Shown: piece after piece, positions 8,887 through 17,483 of the stretch
How positions within the stretch are numbered: the first letter of the stretch is position 1
Layout of the letters: each line of letters begins with the position of its first letter
Assembly: GCA_035502775.1 (NCBI GenBank)
Contig: DATJUB010000062.1
Location: 16,183-80,182 of the forward strand
Source of the DNA: 67-14 sp035502775
GTDB lineage: Bacteria; Actinomycetota; Thermoleophilia; Solirubrobacterales; 70-9
Direction: 5' to 3'
Length of the DNA: 64,000 bases
Notes under the pieces: model-generated
What the model was told of the DNA's origin: nothing
Database searches by the model: none
The model's input: the letters and a program-made list of their open reading frames with translations, nothing else
Position numbers and translations under genes: made by a program

Positions 8887-10200
8887 CTACTCGTGGGGGC
8901 GGGCCATCTTGTTGTGATCGAGCGCCTCGTCGAGGATCGCCTCCTCGACGCCGAGCTCGAGCGCCACTTCACGCAGAGCCCGTCCCGAACGCGCCGCCTC
9001 GGAGACGATCTCGGAGGCCTTGTCGTAGCCGATGAACGGGTTGAGCGCGGTGGCGGTCGCCAAGGTTGCCTCGGCGTGAAGCTCGTTCTTGGCGACGTTC
9101 GCCTCGAGGCCGGCGACGCACTTCTGATCGAGCATCCGTGAGGCGCTCGCCAGGATCTTGATCGAGCCGAGCAGGTTGCGCGCGATCAAGGGCACGCGCA
9201 CGTTCAGCTCGAACTGACCCTGCGATCCGGCGATCGTGATCGTGGTGTCGTTGCCGATCACCTGGGCGGCGACCTGGATCACGACCTCGGGAATGACCGG
9301 ATTGACCTTGCCCGGCATGATCGAGGAGCCCTTCTGCAGTTCGGGCAGATGGATCTCGGCCAGCCCCGCGCGGGGACCGGAGCCCATCAGCGCGAGATCG
9401 TTGGCGATCTTGTTCAGGGAGACGGCGTAGACCTTGAGCGCGCCCGAAAGTTCGACCAGAGCATCGCGATTGGCCTGCGCCTCGAAGGGATCGTGCGGAG
9501 CCGAGATGGTCAGGCCGGAGGCCTCCTCCAGCCGTCGGCGGACTCCGGCGGCGAACTCGGGATGGGTGTTGAGTCCGGTGCCGGTGGCGGTGCCGCCCAG
9601 CGGGATCTGTCCGACCCTTTCGAGCGTGGCCCGCACACGATCGCGCCCGTGACGGACCTGCGAGGCGTAGCCGCCGAACTCCTGGCCGAGGGTCACGGGG
9701 ACCGCGTCCATCAGGTGGGTGCGGCCGGCCTTGACCACGTCCCGGAACTCGTCTGCCTTGGCGGTGAGCGCGTCGGCCAGTTCATCCATGGCCGGCAGCA
9801 GATCGTTGGTGACCTCGCTGAGCGCGGCCAGATGAACCGCCGAAGGGAAGACGTCGTTCGACGACTGGCCCATGTTGACGTGATCGTTGCGATGGACGCC
9901 CTCACCGGCGAGGTTGGCGATCACCTCGTTCGTGTTCATGTTCGAGGACGTGCCCGAGCCCGTCTGGAAGACGTCGACCGGGAACTGGCCGTCATGCTTG
10001 CCGGCCCCGATCTCATCTCCGGCGGCGGCGATCCGGTCGGCGATCCCCTGATCCAGCAGGCCGAGTTCGGCGTTGGCCCGGGCCGCGTTCGCCTTGATCA
10101 GACCGAGCCAGTGCACGACCGGCGCGGGGATCGACTCCCCGGAGACGGGGAAGTTGTCTACGGCCTTGGTGGTCTCGCCACCCCACAGCTGGTCAGTCAA
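8887..10200 (-). CDS. fumC: Class II fumarate hydratase
   Basis: 437 residues. It converts fumarate and L-malate reversibly in the TCA cycle, as a cytosolic iron-independent homotetramer. Visible motifs: FQTGSGTSSNMNTNEVI near residue 80, GRTHLMDAVPVTLGQE (the form seen in mycobacterial fumarases), and the signature GSSIMPGKVNP carrying the mobile active-site loop. The last residues are slightly shorter than in the E. coli enzyme. Translation starts at TTG (10198-10200) with GAGAGG a few bases upstream; no ATG fits. Aspartase shares the fold, but the sequence blocks favour fumarase. The convergent gap to the HXXEE gene is only 24 bases. Confidence 0.95.
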   Translation of the reverse strand: MTDQLWGGETTKAVDNFPVSGESIPAPVVHWLGLIKANAARANAELGLLDQGIADRIAAAGDEIGAGKHDGQFPVDVFQTGSGTSSNMNTNEVIANLAGEGVHRNDHVNMGQSSNDVFPSAVHLAALSEVTNDLLPAMDELADALTAKADEFRDVVKAGRTHLMDAVPVTLGQEFGGYASQVRHGRDRVRATLERVGQIPLGGTATGTGLNTHPEFAAGVRRRLEEASGLTISAPHDPFEAQANRDALVELSGALKVYAVSLNKIANDLALMGSGPRAGLAEIHLPELQKGSSIMPGKVNPVIPEVVIQVAAQVIGNDTTITIAGSQGQFELNVRVPLIARNLLGSIKILASASRMLDQKCVAGLEANVAKNELHAEATLATATALNPFIGYDKASEIVSEAARSGRALREVALELGVEEAILDEALDHNKMARPHE

Positions 10201-10247
10201 AGGAGCCTCTCGTAATTTTTTGGTTCCGGATAGCTGCCATAAGTCTT

Positions 10248-10727
10248 TCAGCCGATGTCACGTCCGGCCTCGCGACCGGCCTCGAAGTGCGAGCGCTTGA
10301 ACTCCGAGGCACCGTCGAGCCCGTTGGTCGCGGCACTCCGGACCCGCTCGACCAGGGTCGAGTGGATGCCCTCGCTGTCCTCGGCACCCTTCTCGATCGC
10401 GCCGAGCAGGTAGCCGGCGTCGATCGCGGCCTTGATCCCGTCCGGACCGGGCTCGGAGATGGCCGCTCCGGTCTCGGTCGCGACCTTCACCGCGGTCTCG
10501 CCGAAGTTGAGCAGATCGCCCTCCTTCTGGTTGCGGACCAGGCATCCGCTGATCGGCACCTCGGCGTCCAGCAGCACCTCCCCGGGTGCCTGGCGAAGTG
10601 ACGAAGCGAAGCTGGCGGCGGGCACGAAGCAGCCGGCCGGAGTCTCGGTGTCGGTCTCCCCGCAGGCGGTCACGAGGACCGCGCAGGCGATGGTCAGAGC
10701 GAGGGCTGAAAGGCGGATGGCACGCAC
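10248..10727 (-). CDS. Small predicted lipoprotein of unknown function
   Basis: 159 residues from a GTG start. It begins with a lipoprotein signal (RAIRLSALALTIACAVLVTAC) whose Cys would be lipidated, followed by GETDTETPAG. The mature part has two further Cys (near PAGCF and ISGCL), which could form a disulphide, then a mixed alpha/beta region. No family was recognised. It shares direction with fumC and lies 47 bases upstream of it, so read-through is possible. The start has no good Shine-Dalgarno. Confidence 0.7.
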   Translation of the reverse strand: MRAIRLSALALTIACAVLVTACGETDTETPAGCFVPAASFASSLRQAPGEVLLDAEVPISGCLVRNQKEGDLLNFGETAVKVATETGAAISEPGPDGIKAAIDAGYLLGAIEKGAEDSEGIHSTLVERVRSAATNGLDGASEFKRSHFEAGREAGRDIG

Positions 10728-10832
10728 CGCTGAATCTTGACACCCGGCCGGCCGTGGGGTTTTCCGCACCACATCGGCGGGGGCGCGCACCACTCTTTTC
10801 CGTACTCTCTCGTTCCCGTATAGGCTCCCGCC

Positions 10833-12434
10833 ATGCCTACAGTTCGCGAAGCCACATTCGACCTTTTCCGCAAGCAGGGAATGACCACGATGTTCGGCAA
10901 TCCCGGCTCGACCGAGCTGCCGATGCTCAAGGACTTCCCGGACGATTTCGAGTACGTCCTCGGCCTCCAGGAAGCCGCCGTGGTCGGCATGGCCGACGGC
11001 TATGCCCAGGTCACCGGCAAGCCGGCCCTGGTCAACCTTCACACCGCTCCCGGGCTCGGCAACGCGATGGGCGCGCTCTTCAACGCCCAGGCGAACCACT
11101 CGCCGGTGGTGATCACGGTCGGCCAGCAGGCCCGCTCGATGATCACCATGCAGTCGAACCTGACCAACCGCGACGCGATCCGGGTACCGCACCCCTACGT
11201 CAAGTTCGCCTATGAGCCGCCCCGCGCGGAGGATGTGCCGCTCGCGATCGCGCACGCAATCCACCTGGCTTCGCTGCCCCCGATGGGACCGGTGATGGTC
11301 TCGCTGCCGATGGACGACTGGGACAAGGAGATCGACGCCTCCGACGCCCAGCACGTGATCAACCGCCAGGTCAGCGGCCGTGCCGGAGCCGACCCGGCGC
11401 TGATCGCCGACCTCGCCGAGCGTCTGAAGTCCGCCAAGAATCCGATCGCGGTCGCCGGACCGGACGTCGACGCCTCCGGTGCCTGGGAGGAGATGATCGC
11501 CCTCGCCGAGAACCAGAACCTCGGTGTCTGGGCCCCGCCCGCGACCGGCGGTGGACGTCTCGGTTTCCCGGAAGATCACCCGCACTGGCGCGGCGTTCTG
11601 CCCCCCGCGGTGGGACCGGTCGGCGAGACCCTGAAGGAACACGATCTGATCCTGGTGGTCGGTTCCTCCGTCTTCGCCTACTACCCGAACATTCCCGGCC
11701 CGTTCCTCGCCGAGGGAAGCTCGCTGGTCCAGATCACCTCCGATCCCGATGAGGCCGCCCGGGCCCCGATGGGTGACTCGATCGTGGCCGACGTCAAGCT
11801 GACCCTGACCGCGCTGCTGGCCGAGCTCGGGGAGAAGAGCGGCCGTGAGGCTCCGCCCGAGTGGCCGAAGCCGACCCGCATGGAGGAGACCGACCCGCTC
11901 AACTCGTCGGTGATCCACTCGATCCTCAGGGAGCAGCTGCCGGACAACGGCATCGTCGTGCTCGAGTCTCCCTCCAGCACGATGGCGCTGCGCAACCAGC
12001 TGCGCATCTCGAAGCCGAACAGCTACTTCTTCGGCGCCGGTGGCGGCCTCGGTTTCGGTCTCGCCTCAGCGGTCGGCATCCAGATCGCCGAGCCCGAACG
12101 CCCGGTGGTCTGCGTGCTCGGTGAGGGATCGGTCCAGTACGCGGTCGCCGCTTTCTGGAGCGCGGTCGCCTATGACGTGCCGGTCACGTTCCTGGTCCTG
12201 CGCAATGAGGAGTACGCGATCCTGAAGTGGTTCGCGGAGATCGAGCAGGTCAGCGGATCACCCGGTCTCGACCTGCCCGCCCTGGAATCGGCCAAGATCG
12301 CTTCCGGCTACGGGATCGAGAGCAGCCTCGTCAGGAGCGCCACCGAGGTCGAAGCCGCGCTGAAGGAAGCGATCGCCGATCCGAAGCCCCGCCTGATCGA
12401 AGTCCCGGTCCAGCCGGGCATGTCACTTTTCTAA
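10833..12434 (+). CDS. Benzoylformate-decarboxylase-like ThDP enzyme
   Basis: 533 residues of the ThDP-dependent decarboxylase family. Numbering matches the Pseudomonas benzoylformate decarboxylase at its N-terminal active-site residues: Ser26 in FGNPGSTELP, Glu47 (cofactor N1' contact) in GLQEAAV, and His70 in NLHTAPGLGNAMG. The ThDP/Mg motif is GEGSVQYAVAAFW with the Asn about 30 residues later in LRNEEY. The second catalytic His of that enzyme (His281, in VFRYHQY) is Tyr here (VFAYYPN). It is therefore a 2-oxoacid decarboxylase or lyase with a modified active site, substrate unknown. TAGGCT (10821-10826) lies 6 bases before the ATG, suggesting a leaderless transcript. The FAD/Fe-S dehydrogenase follows after 17 bases, so the two form an operon. 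Confidence 0.87.
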   Translation: MPTVREATFDLFRKQGMTTMFGNPGSTELPMLKDFPDDFEYVLGLQEAAVVGMADGYAQVTGKPALVNLHTAPGLGNAMGALFNAQANHSPVVITVGQQARSMITMQSNLTNRDAIRVPHPYVKFAYEPPRAEDVPLAIAHAIHLASLPPMGPVMVSLPMDDWDKEIDASDAQHVINRQVSGRAGADPALIADLAERLKSAKNPIAVAGPDVDASGAWEEMIALAENQNLGVWAPPATGGGRLGFPEDHPHWRGVLPPAVGPVGETLKEHDLILVVGSSVFAYYPNIPGPFLAEGSSLVQITSDPDEAARAPMGDSIVADVKLTLTALLAELGEKSGREAPPEWPKPTRMEETDPLNSSVIHSILREQLPDNGIVVLESPSSTMALRNQLRISKPNSYFFGAGGGLGFGLASAVGIQIAEPERPVVCVLGEGSVQYAVAAFWSAVAYDVPVTFLVLRNEEYAILKWFAEIEQVSGSPGLDLPALESAKIASGYGIESSLVRSATEVEAALKEAIADPKPRLIEVPVQPGMSLF

Positions 12435-12451
12435 CAGCGAGGAGCCGCACG

Positions 12452-15373
12452 ATGCCACTGCTCGAGCCCGATGTCCTGAAAATCACGCCGGAGCCGAGTG
12501 AACCGGCCAGCGACCGCGCGCCCGAATGGGTGGCGGGCGGCACCCCGGAGCCGCTGCGCTCCGAACTGATCGCCCTGCTCGGCGAGGACCGGGTCCTCTG
12601 CCGGGCGAGCGACATCATCCGGTACGCCTCCGACGCGAGCCCGTACCGGATGCTGCCCCGGGCCGTGATCATGGCCCGGGACGCCGCGGATGTGTCCAAG
12701 GTGATCGCGTATGGGCGGGAGAAGGGCATCAGCGTCACCTTCCGTTCGGGCGGCACCAGCCTCAACGGTCAGGGACAGACCGAGGGCATCCTGATCGACG
12801 TGCGCCGTCATTTCGGCGGGGTCGAGGTGCTTGACGGCGGCAGGCGGGTCACGGTCGGACCCGGCACCGTGCTCGGTCACGCCAACAAGGTCCTGGCCCC
12901 GACCGGCTACAAGCTCGGGCCGGACCCGGCTTCGACCGACATCGCCACGGTCGGCGGCGTGGTCGCCAACAACTCGGGCGGCATGCGCTGCGGCATCAAG
13001 TTCGATTCGTACTCGACCGTGACCGCGATGGAGTTCGTGCTGCCGTCCGGCACCGTGGTCGACTCGGCCGCGCCCGACGCCGAGGAGAGGTTCGCGAAGG
13101 ACGAACCCGCGCTGGCCGAAGGGCTGATGAAGATCCGCGAGGAGATCCTCGCCGACCAGGCTCTGGCCGATCGCATCCGGCAGAAGTTCCAGATCAAGAA
13201 CACCACCGGCTACCGCCTCTGCGCCTTCCTCGACGGCGATACCCCGGTGGAGATCATGCGCCGCCTGATCGTCGGCTCCGAAGGCACGCTCGCCTTCATC
13301 GCCAAGGTGACCTTCGAGACCGTGAAGCTGCCGGTCCGCACGACGCTTGCCTGGCTCCATTTCCCCAGCATCCCCACCGCGACCGATCCGGTCCCGGCCC
13401 TCGTCGCCGCCGGCGCCACCGCGGTCGAGCTGATGGTCGCCCCGGCCTTGATCGTCGCCTCATACAACATGCCGGGCGCACCCCAGCAGTGGAAGGAGCT
13501 CGATCCCGAGTCAGCGGCGCTGCTGGTCGAGTTCGGCGGAGACACCGACGCCGATCTCGACGCCTCGGAAGCCGCGGTCATGGAGATCCTCGAAGGGCGT
13601 GAACTGATCCGCGAGGTCGAGTTCAGCCGCGACGAAGAGGTGATCGAACTGAACTGGCGGGTCCGTGAGGGGCTGCATGGCCTGGTCGGCAAGATGCGTC
13701 TGCCCGGCACCGCGCTGATCGTCGAGGACGTCTGCGTGCCGCCGGCCCGGATCGCCGAGGGCGCCGAGGAATTGCGGCTCCTGCTCGGGGAACACGGCTT
13801 CCTGACCGGTGTCGCCGGACATGCCTCGGCCGGCAACCTCCACTTCATGCTGACCCCCGATTTCGCGATCCAGGACGACCTCGACCGCTACGAATCGTTC
13901 ATGGCGAAACTGGTCGATCTGATCTGCAACAAGTACGACGGCTCATTGAAGGCCGAACACGGCACCGGGATCAACATGGCGCCCTACGTCGAACTCGAGT
14001 GGGGCAAGCAGGCGACCGACCTGATGTGGCGGGTCAAGGAACTCGCCGATCCGGGGAACACGCTCAACCCCGGGGTGGTCCTCAACCGCGATCCGGAGGT
14101 TCACCTCCAGAACCTGAAGACGACCCCGCCGATCGAGGAATCGGCGACCACCTGCGTCGAGTGCGGTTTCTGCGAGCCGGTCTGCCCGAGCCGCAACCTG
14201 ACCACGACCCCGCGCCAGCGCATCGTGCTGCGCCGCGAGATGGTCCGGCAGGGTGAGGACACCGCGGTCCGCAAGGCGCTGCTGGAGGAGTTCGAGTACG
14301 ACGCCCTCCAGACCTGTGCCGCCGATGGTTCCTGCCTGCTGTCCTGCCCGGTCGGCATCGACACCGGCGCCTTCGTCAAGGGCTTCCGGGCCGAGCAGAA
14401 CAGCCCGGCCGCCGAGCGGATGGCGCTGCGCGCCGCGCGGCGCTGGGACCGGGTCGAGAAGCTGTCCCGCTCCGGCCTGCGCATCGGCAGCGCGATCTCG
14501 AGCGTCACCTCCGACGGCGCGATGCGCGGCCTGACCAAGGCCGCCCGCAAGGTCGTCAGCGAGGAACTGGTCCCGGAATGGGGCGAGAAGATGCCCCCGG
14601 CCGCGAAGCCGCACCTGCCGAAGACCAGCTCGCACGGAGCCGCCGCGGTCTACATGCCGGCCTGCATCAACCGCATGTTCGGCCGCTCCAAGGGCGACCC
14701 GGGAGATCTCTCGCTGCCCGAGGCGCTGGTCGCGGTCTCCGCCCGGGCCGGCAAGCCGGTCTGGATTCCCGAAGACGTCGAGGGCACCTGCTGCTCGGTT
14801 CCGTGGAGCTCGAAGGGCTTCAAGGACGCCCACGCCTTCAAGGCCAACCAGACGGTGGAGCGCCTCTGGCGCTGGACGGGCGGTGGCGCTCTGCCGATCG
14901 TGATCGACGCTTCGTCCTGCGGCCACGGAATGGCCGACTTCGGCCCCGGTGTCCTGACCGAGGAGAACGAGGCCCGCCACGCCGAGATCAGCGTGATCGA
15001 CTCGGTCGCCTGGACCGAGCAGTACCTGCTGCCGAACCTGGAGCTGAAGCGAAAGACCCCGTCGGTGACGGTCCACCCGACCTGCTCCGGACGCCACATG
15101 GGCCTCGACCGGGCCCTGGTCCGGATAGCCGGCGAGCTGGCCGAGGACGTCAACGTGCCGCCGACCGCCACCTGCTGCGGCTTCGCCGGCGACCGCGGCC
15201 TGCTCCACCCGGAGCTGACCGCGAGCGCGACCGAGGCCGAGGCCCGTGAGGTCAGCGCCAATCCGACCACCAGCCACATCTCCTCCAACCGCACCTGCGA
15301 GGTGGGGCTGGAGAAGGCGACCGGTGAACCCTACGGATCTTTCATCTATCTGCTGGAGGAACTGAGCCGCTGA
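12452..15373 (+). CDS. FAD-linked and Fe-S D-2-hydroxyacid dehydrogenase (GlcD/DLD-GlpC fusion type)
   Basis: 973 residues. Domains: PCMH FAD-binding domain (about 60-280; RSGGTSLNGQ, GGVVANNSGG), FAD-oxidase C-terminal domain (about 290-555; GHASAGNLH, EHGTGINM), a ferredoxin-type domain with two clusters (CVECGFCEPVCP and CAADGSCLLSCPVG), and CCG-type domains (EGTCCSVPW, TATCCGFAGD). This arrangement oxidises D-lactate-like 2-hydroxyacids to 2-oxoacids and passes electrons through Fe-S clusters to the membrane chain. The start at 12452 has GCGAGGAG 6 bases upstream. With the preceding decarboxylase it could convert a 2-hydroxyacid to a 2-oxoacid and then an aldehyde; the substrate is not evident. 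Its stop codon lies in the loop of a perfect hairpin. Confidence 0.9.
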   Translation: MPLLEPDVLKITPEPSEPASDRAPEWVAGGTPEPLRSELIALLGEDRVLCRASDIIRYASDASPYRMLPRAVIMARDAADVSKVIAYGREKGISVTFRSGGTSLNGQGQTEGILIDVRRHFGGVEVLDGGRRVTVGPGTVLGHANKVLAPTGYKLGPDPASTDIATVGGVVANNSGGMRCGIKFDSYSTVTAMEFVLPSGTVVDSAAPDAEERFAKDEPALAEGLMKIREEILADQALADRIRQKFQIKNTTGYRLCAFLDGDTPVEIMRRLIVGSEGTLAFIAKVTFETVKLPVRTTLAWLHFPSIPTATDPVPALVAAGATAVELMVAPALIVASYNMPGAPQQWKELDPESAALLVEFGGDTDADLDASEAAVMEILEGRELIREVEFSRDEEVIELNWRVREGLHGLVGKMRLPGTALIVEDVCVPPARIAEGAEELRLLLGEHGFLTGVAGHASAGNLHFMLTPDFAIQDDLDRYESFMAKLVDLICNKYDGSLKAEHGTGINMAPYVELEWGKQATDLMWRVKELADPGNTLNPGVVLNRDPEVHLQNLKTTPPIEESATTCVECGFCEPVCPSRNLTTTPRQRIVLRREMVRQGEDTAVRKALLEEFEYDALQTCAADGSCLLSCPVGIDTGAFVKGFRAEQNSPAAERMALRAARRWDRVEKLSRSGLRIGSAISSVTSDGAMRGLTKAARKVVSEELVPEWGEKMPPAAKPHLPKTSSHGAAAVYMPACINRMFGRSKGDPGDLSLPEALVAVSARAGKPVWIPEDVEGTCCSVPWSSKGFKDAHAFKANQTVERLWRWTGGGALPIVIDASSCGHGMADFGPGVLTEENEARHAEISVIDSVAWTEQYLLPNLELKRKTPSVTVHPTCSGRHMGLDRALVRIAGELAEDVNVPPTATCCGFAGDRGLLHPELTASATEAEAREVSANPTTSHISSNRTCEVGLEKATGEPYGSFIYLLEELSR

Positions 15374-15388
15374 CGGCTCAGTTCCTCC
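15355..15388. terminator. Perfect 15-bp hairpin containing both convergent stop codons
   Basis: GGAGGAACTGAGCCG (15355-15369), loop CTGA, then its exact complement (15374-15388). The plus-strand TGA (15371-15373) is in the loop and the minus-strand TGA (15378-15380) in the right arm, so each gene's last codons form one arm. No T-run follows on either side. It is probably a bidirectional terminator or 3'-end stabiliser for the convergent genes. Confidence 0.75.
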
Positions 15389-17237
15389 GATTCACCGGGC
15401 GCGCCTTCAGTACCACCGAGTTCACGTTTTCTCCGAACCACCTCGACGGAGTGAAGTCCGGCCCGGCCGGCCCGGCCGGGAAGTAGGCGGCACGAATGCC
15501 GAACCGCACCGGCCGGTGCCGGTGTTTGCGAGGAATCACCTTCAGCTTGCCCCGCCCAAGTGAAAGCCGAAGCGTCAGCAGGCCGCTGGGTGGCACGGGG
15601 GCATGAACCAGGTCGTCAAACACTTCCGGGGTGAACGTGATCGTGACCGTTCTACGTGAAGTCGTCACTGTGATTCTCCCCTCACCGGAGCCGGGAATAT
15701 CCGCACGGACCAAAGGCTCGGCATCGCGCCTCAGTCGCAGGCGGTCGGGTAGGCGAACCACCACTTTCTGTCTCAAATACGTCGGCGCCGGAGGCGGATC
15801 GATCACGTTCACCACGCCCGACAGCGAAGGCCAGCGGGACTTCGAGTGCCGAAAACGCACCGACCCCTTGATCGTCGGCGGCTTCACCCGGCAGCGCGTC
15901 CATGCCTGCTGAGGATCAGCGGCACGCTGTGGAGCCTGACCGTATGGACAACGCACCGGCGGGATGATGACCACGCCGCCGGTACCGAATCCGGTGTCCA
16001 CCTCACCCGACTCGGCATCCATCCTGACCAAGGCCATTCGTCGCCGGGGATCCGTGAACGGCCGCACAGACGCGGCGCCACCGATCAGCAGGGAACCATC
16101 GGCGGCGGGCGAGATCGAACTCACCGGACCGGATGCCGGTGAGATCTCGAGATTTGAGTGGAAGCCATCGGTTCCGTCCGAAAATGTCTTGGCGACGTTG
16201 AACGACGGATACTCGAAACGGCCGGGATGCTTGGAGGACACCAGCCCTCCGTCCGGAGTCTCCAGGAAGAGACCGGAACCTCCGTTGTGCAGCTCATGGG
16301 GCGAACCGGCTCTGAGCATTCCGTCCGGGTCGATCTCCCAGAGAAGATTCGAGTCGGAGTAGAAGCTGCAGTACATCGAGGAGCCATAGATGCGGGCTTC
16401 TCCATCAGGGTCCACGTACAGGGCCCTCGTGCCATAGCTGTACCTGCCACAACTCTCAGGAGCTTCGATCGACGCGAAACCATCGCCGTCGGCTCCATAC
16501 TCAGGATCGGGCATACCGCTCTCTCCCAGGCGAAGCAAGATCGCCGTGGTGCGACGATCGCTCCCGGTGGCACCGGCGACCATCACCCTGCCCTGCGTGT
16601 CGAAGGCGACGGCGCCGACCGAGTAGTGATTGTCCGGCTCTGGTACCGCCGGTGAAACCACGCCGTCACCACCGAAACTGAGATCCGGATCCCCGTCCGG
16701 CCCGAATCTGGCGACGGTCAGCCCGCCGCTCGATCCCCCGGCGACGACGACCTTTCCGTCGTCCTGAACGGCGGCCGCGGCGATCTGCCTCGAGTCGAGA
16801 TACCTCGAAGGGACGCCGGCCACCACGCCCGACTGACCGAAGGTCGGGTCCAGTGAACCGTCGGGGAGATATCTCAGCAACGCTTCTTCAGTGGCCAGCA
16901 GGATCCGACCGGACCCACCGGGCAAGAGCGCCACCACCGGAGTGTTCCGCACCGCCTCACCGAGAACGACCACGCCGCCATCCGCGAATCCGGTGTCAAC
17001 CGATCCATCGGCCTCCAGCCGAACAAGCGAGATGCGCCGCGCATGGTCGCAATCCTCACTGGTCGTGCCGGCGATCATGATCGAGCCATCCGCATTGGTC
17101 ATGCTTTTCTCGAGCTGATTGCACGCCTGCAGCTCACTCAGCGAACCGGCTGACGCGCTGCCGGCCAGAACCGACGCGAGCGCCAGGCCAAGGGCACCAC
17201 CGGCGAGTGCCAATACCGCACCGCGAACGAAACCCAC
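15378..17237 (-). CDS. Secreted delta-60-repeat (beta-propeller-like) protein
   Basis: 619 residues from a GTG with GGGGGAG 8 bases upstream; a longer version from 17291 lacks such a site. The signal peptide spans about 1-29 (ends SASA). Repeats of the delta-60 type follow: DTGFADGGVV, DPTFGQSGVV, DLSFGGDGVV and DTGFGTGGVV, each with an upstream DGKVVVAG- or DGSLLIGG-like strand, together making a propeller-like fold at about 30-425. The last 190 residues form a basic beta-rich domain. Delta-60 proteins are extracellular and mostly uncharacterised. The gene is convergent with the dehydrogenase and divergent from the GDPD gene. Confidence 0.8.
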   Translation of the reverse strand: MGFVRGAVLALAGGALGLALASVLAGSASAGSLSELQACNQLEKSMTNADGSIMIAGTTSEDCDHARRISLVRLEADGSVDTGFADGGVVVLGEAVRNTPVVALLPGGSGRILLATEEALLRYLPDGSLDPTFGQSGVVAGVPSRYLDSRQIAAAAVQDDGKVVVAGGSSGGLTVARFGPDGDPDLSFGGDGVVSPAVPEPDNHYSVGAVAFDTQGRVMVAGATGSDRRTTAILLRLGESGMPDPEYGADGDGFASIEAPESCGRYSYGTRALYVDPDGEARIYGSSMYCSFYSDSNLLWEIDPDGMLRAGSPHELHNGGSGLFLETPDGGLVSSKHPGRFEYPSFNVAKTFSDGTDGFHSNLEISPASGPVSSISPAADGSLLIGGAASVRPFTDPRRRMALVRMDAESGEVDTGFGTGGVVIIPPVRCPYGQAPQRAADPQQAWTRCRVKPPTIKGSVRFRHSKSRWPSLSGVVNVIDPPPAPTYLRQKVVVRLPDRLRLRRDAEPLVRADIPGSGEGRITVTTSRRTVTITFTPEVFDDLVHAPVPPSGLLTLRLSLGRGKLKVIPRKHRHRPVRFGIRAAYFPAGPAGPDFTPSRWFGENVNSVVLKARPVNRRN

Positions 17238-17330
17238 GACCGAAACTCCCCCTGCTCCAAGCACCCACTCCTCCTGATCGGTTGCAAACAAGAACTCGCC
17301 ACACCTCCGCTAGTTGCGGTCGCGTACCGA

Positions 17331-17344
17331 CTGTTCCTGAACAG
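17331..17344. promoter_or_regulatory. Palindrome CTGTTC-CT-GAACAG in a divergent intergenic region
   Basis: A perfect 6-2-6 inverted repeat in the 246-base gap between the delta-60 gene and the GDPD gene. TACAAT (17405-17410) on the plus strand is a possible -10 for the GDPD gene. The palindrome is a candidate operator; arms point the opposite way from a LexA box. No regulator is identified. Confidence 0.35.
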
Positions 17345-17483
17345 CCCTCAAGCGCATCGAACCGGGTTCACATGTTTTCTATGACCAGGCACCTCGATAC
17401 CGCCTACAATCGGCGTCTGGGGACTCACTGAAACCGATCCTCGCCGCGGACAGCCGCAGGGGAAAAAGGGAACAAGGGAACGA

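Noticed and set aside
12431..13360. Long minus-strand frames opposite the FAD/Fe-S dehydrogenase
   Set aside because: Same artefact. The plus strand carries uninterrupted flavin and iron-sulphur motifs.
17331..17344. CTGTTC-CT-GAACAG as a LexA box
   Set aside because: The half-sites are in the wrong order (GTTC..GAAC rather than GAAC..GTTC) and the spacing is 2, so it is not an SOS box.
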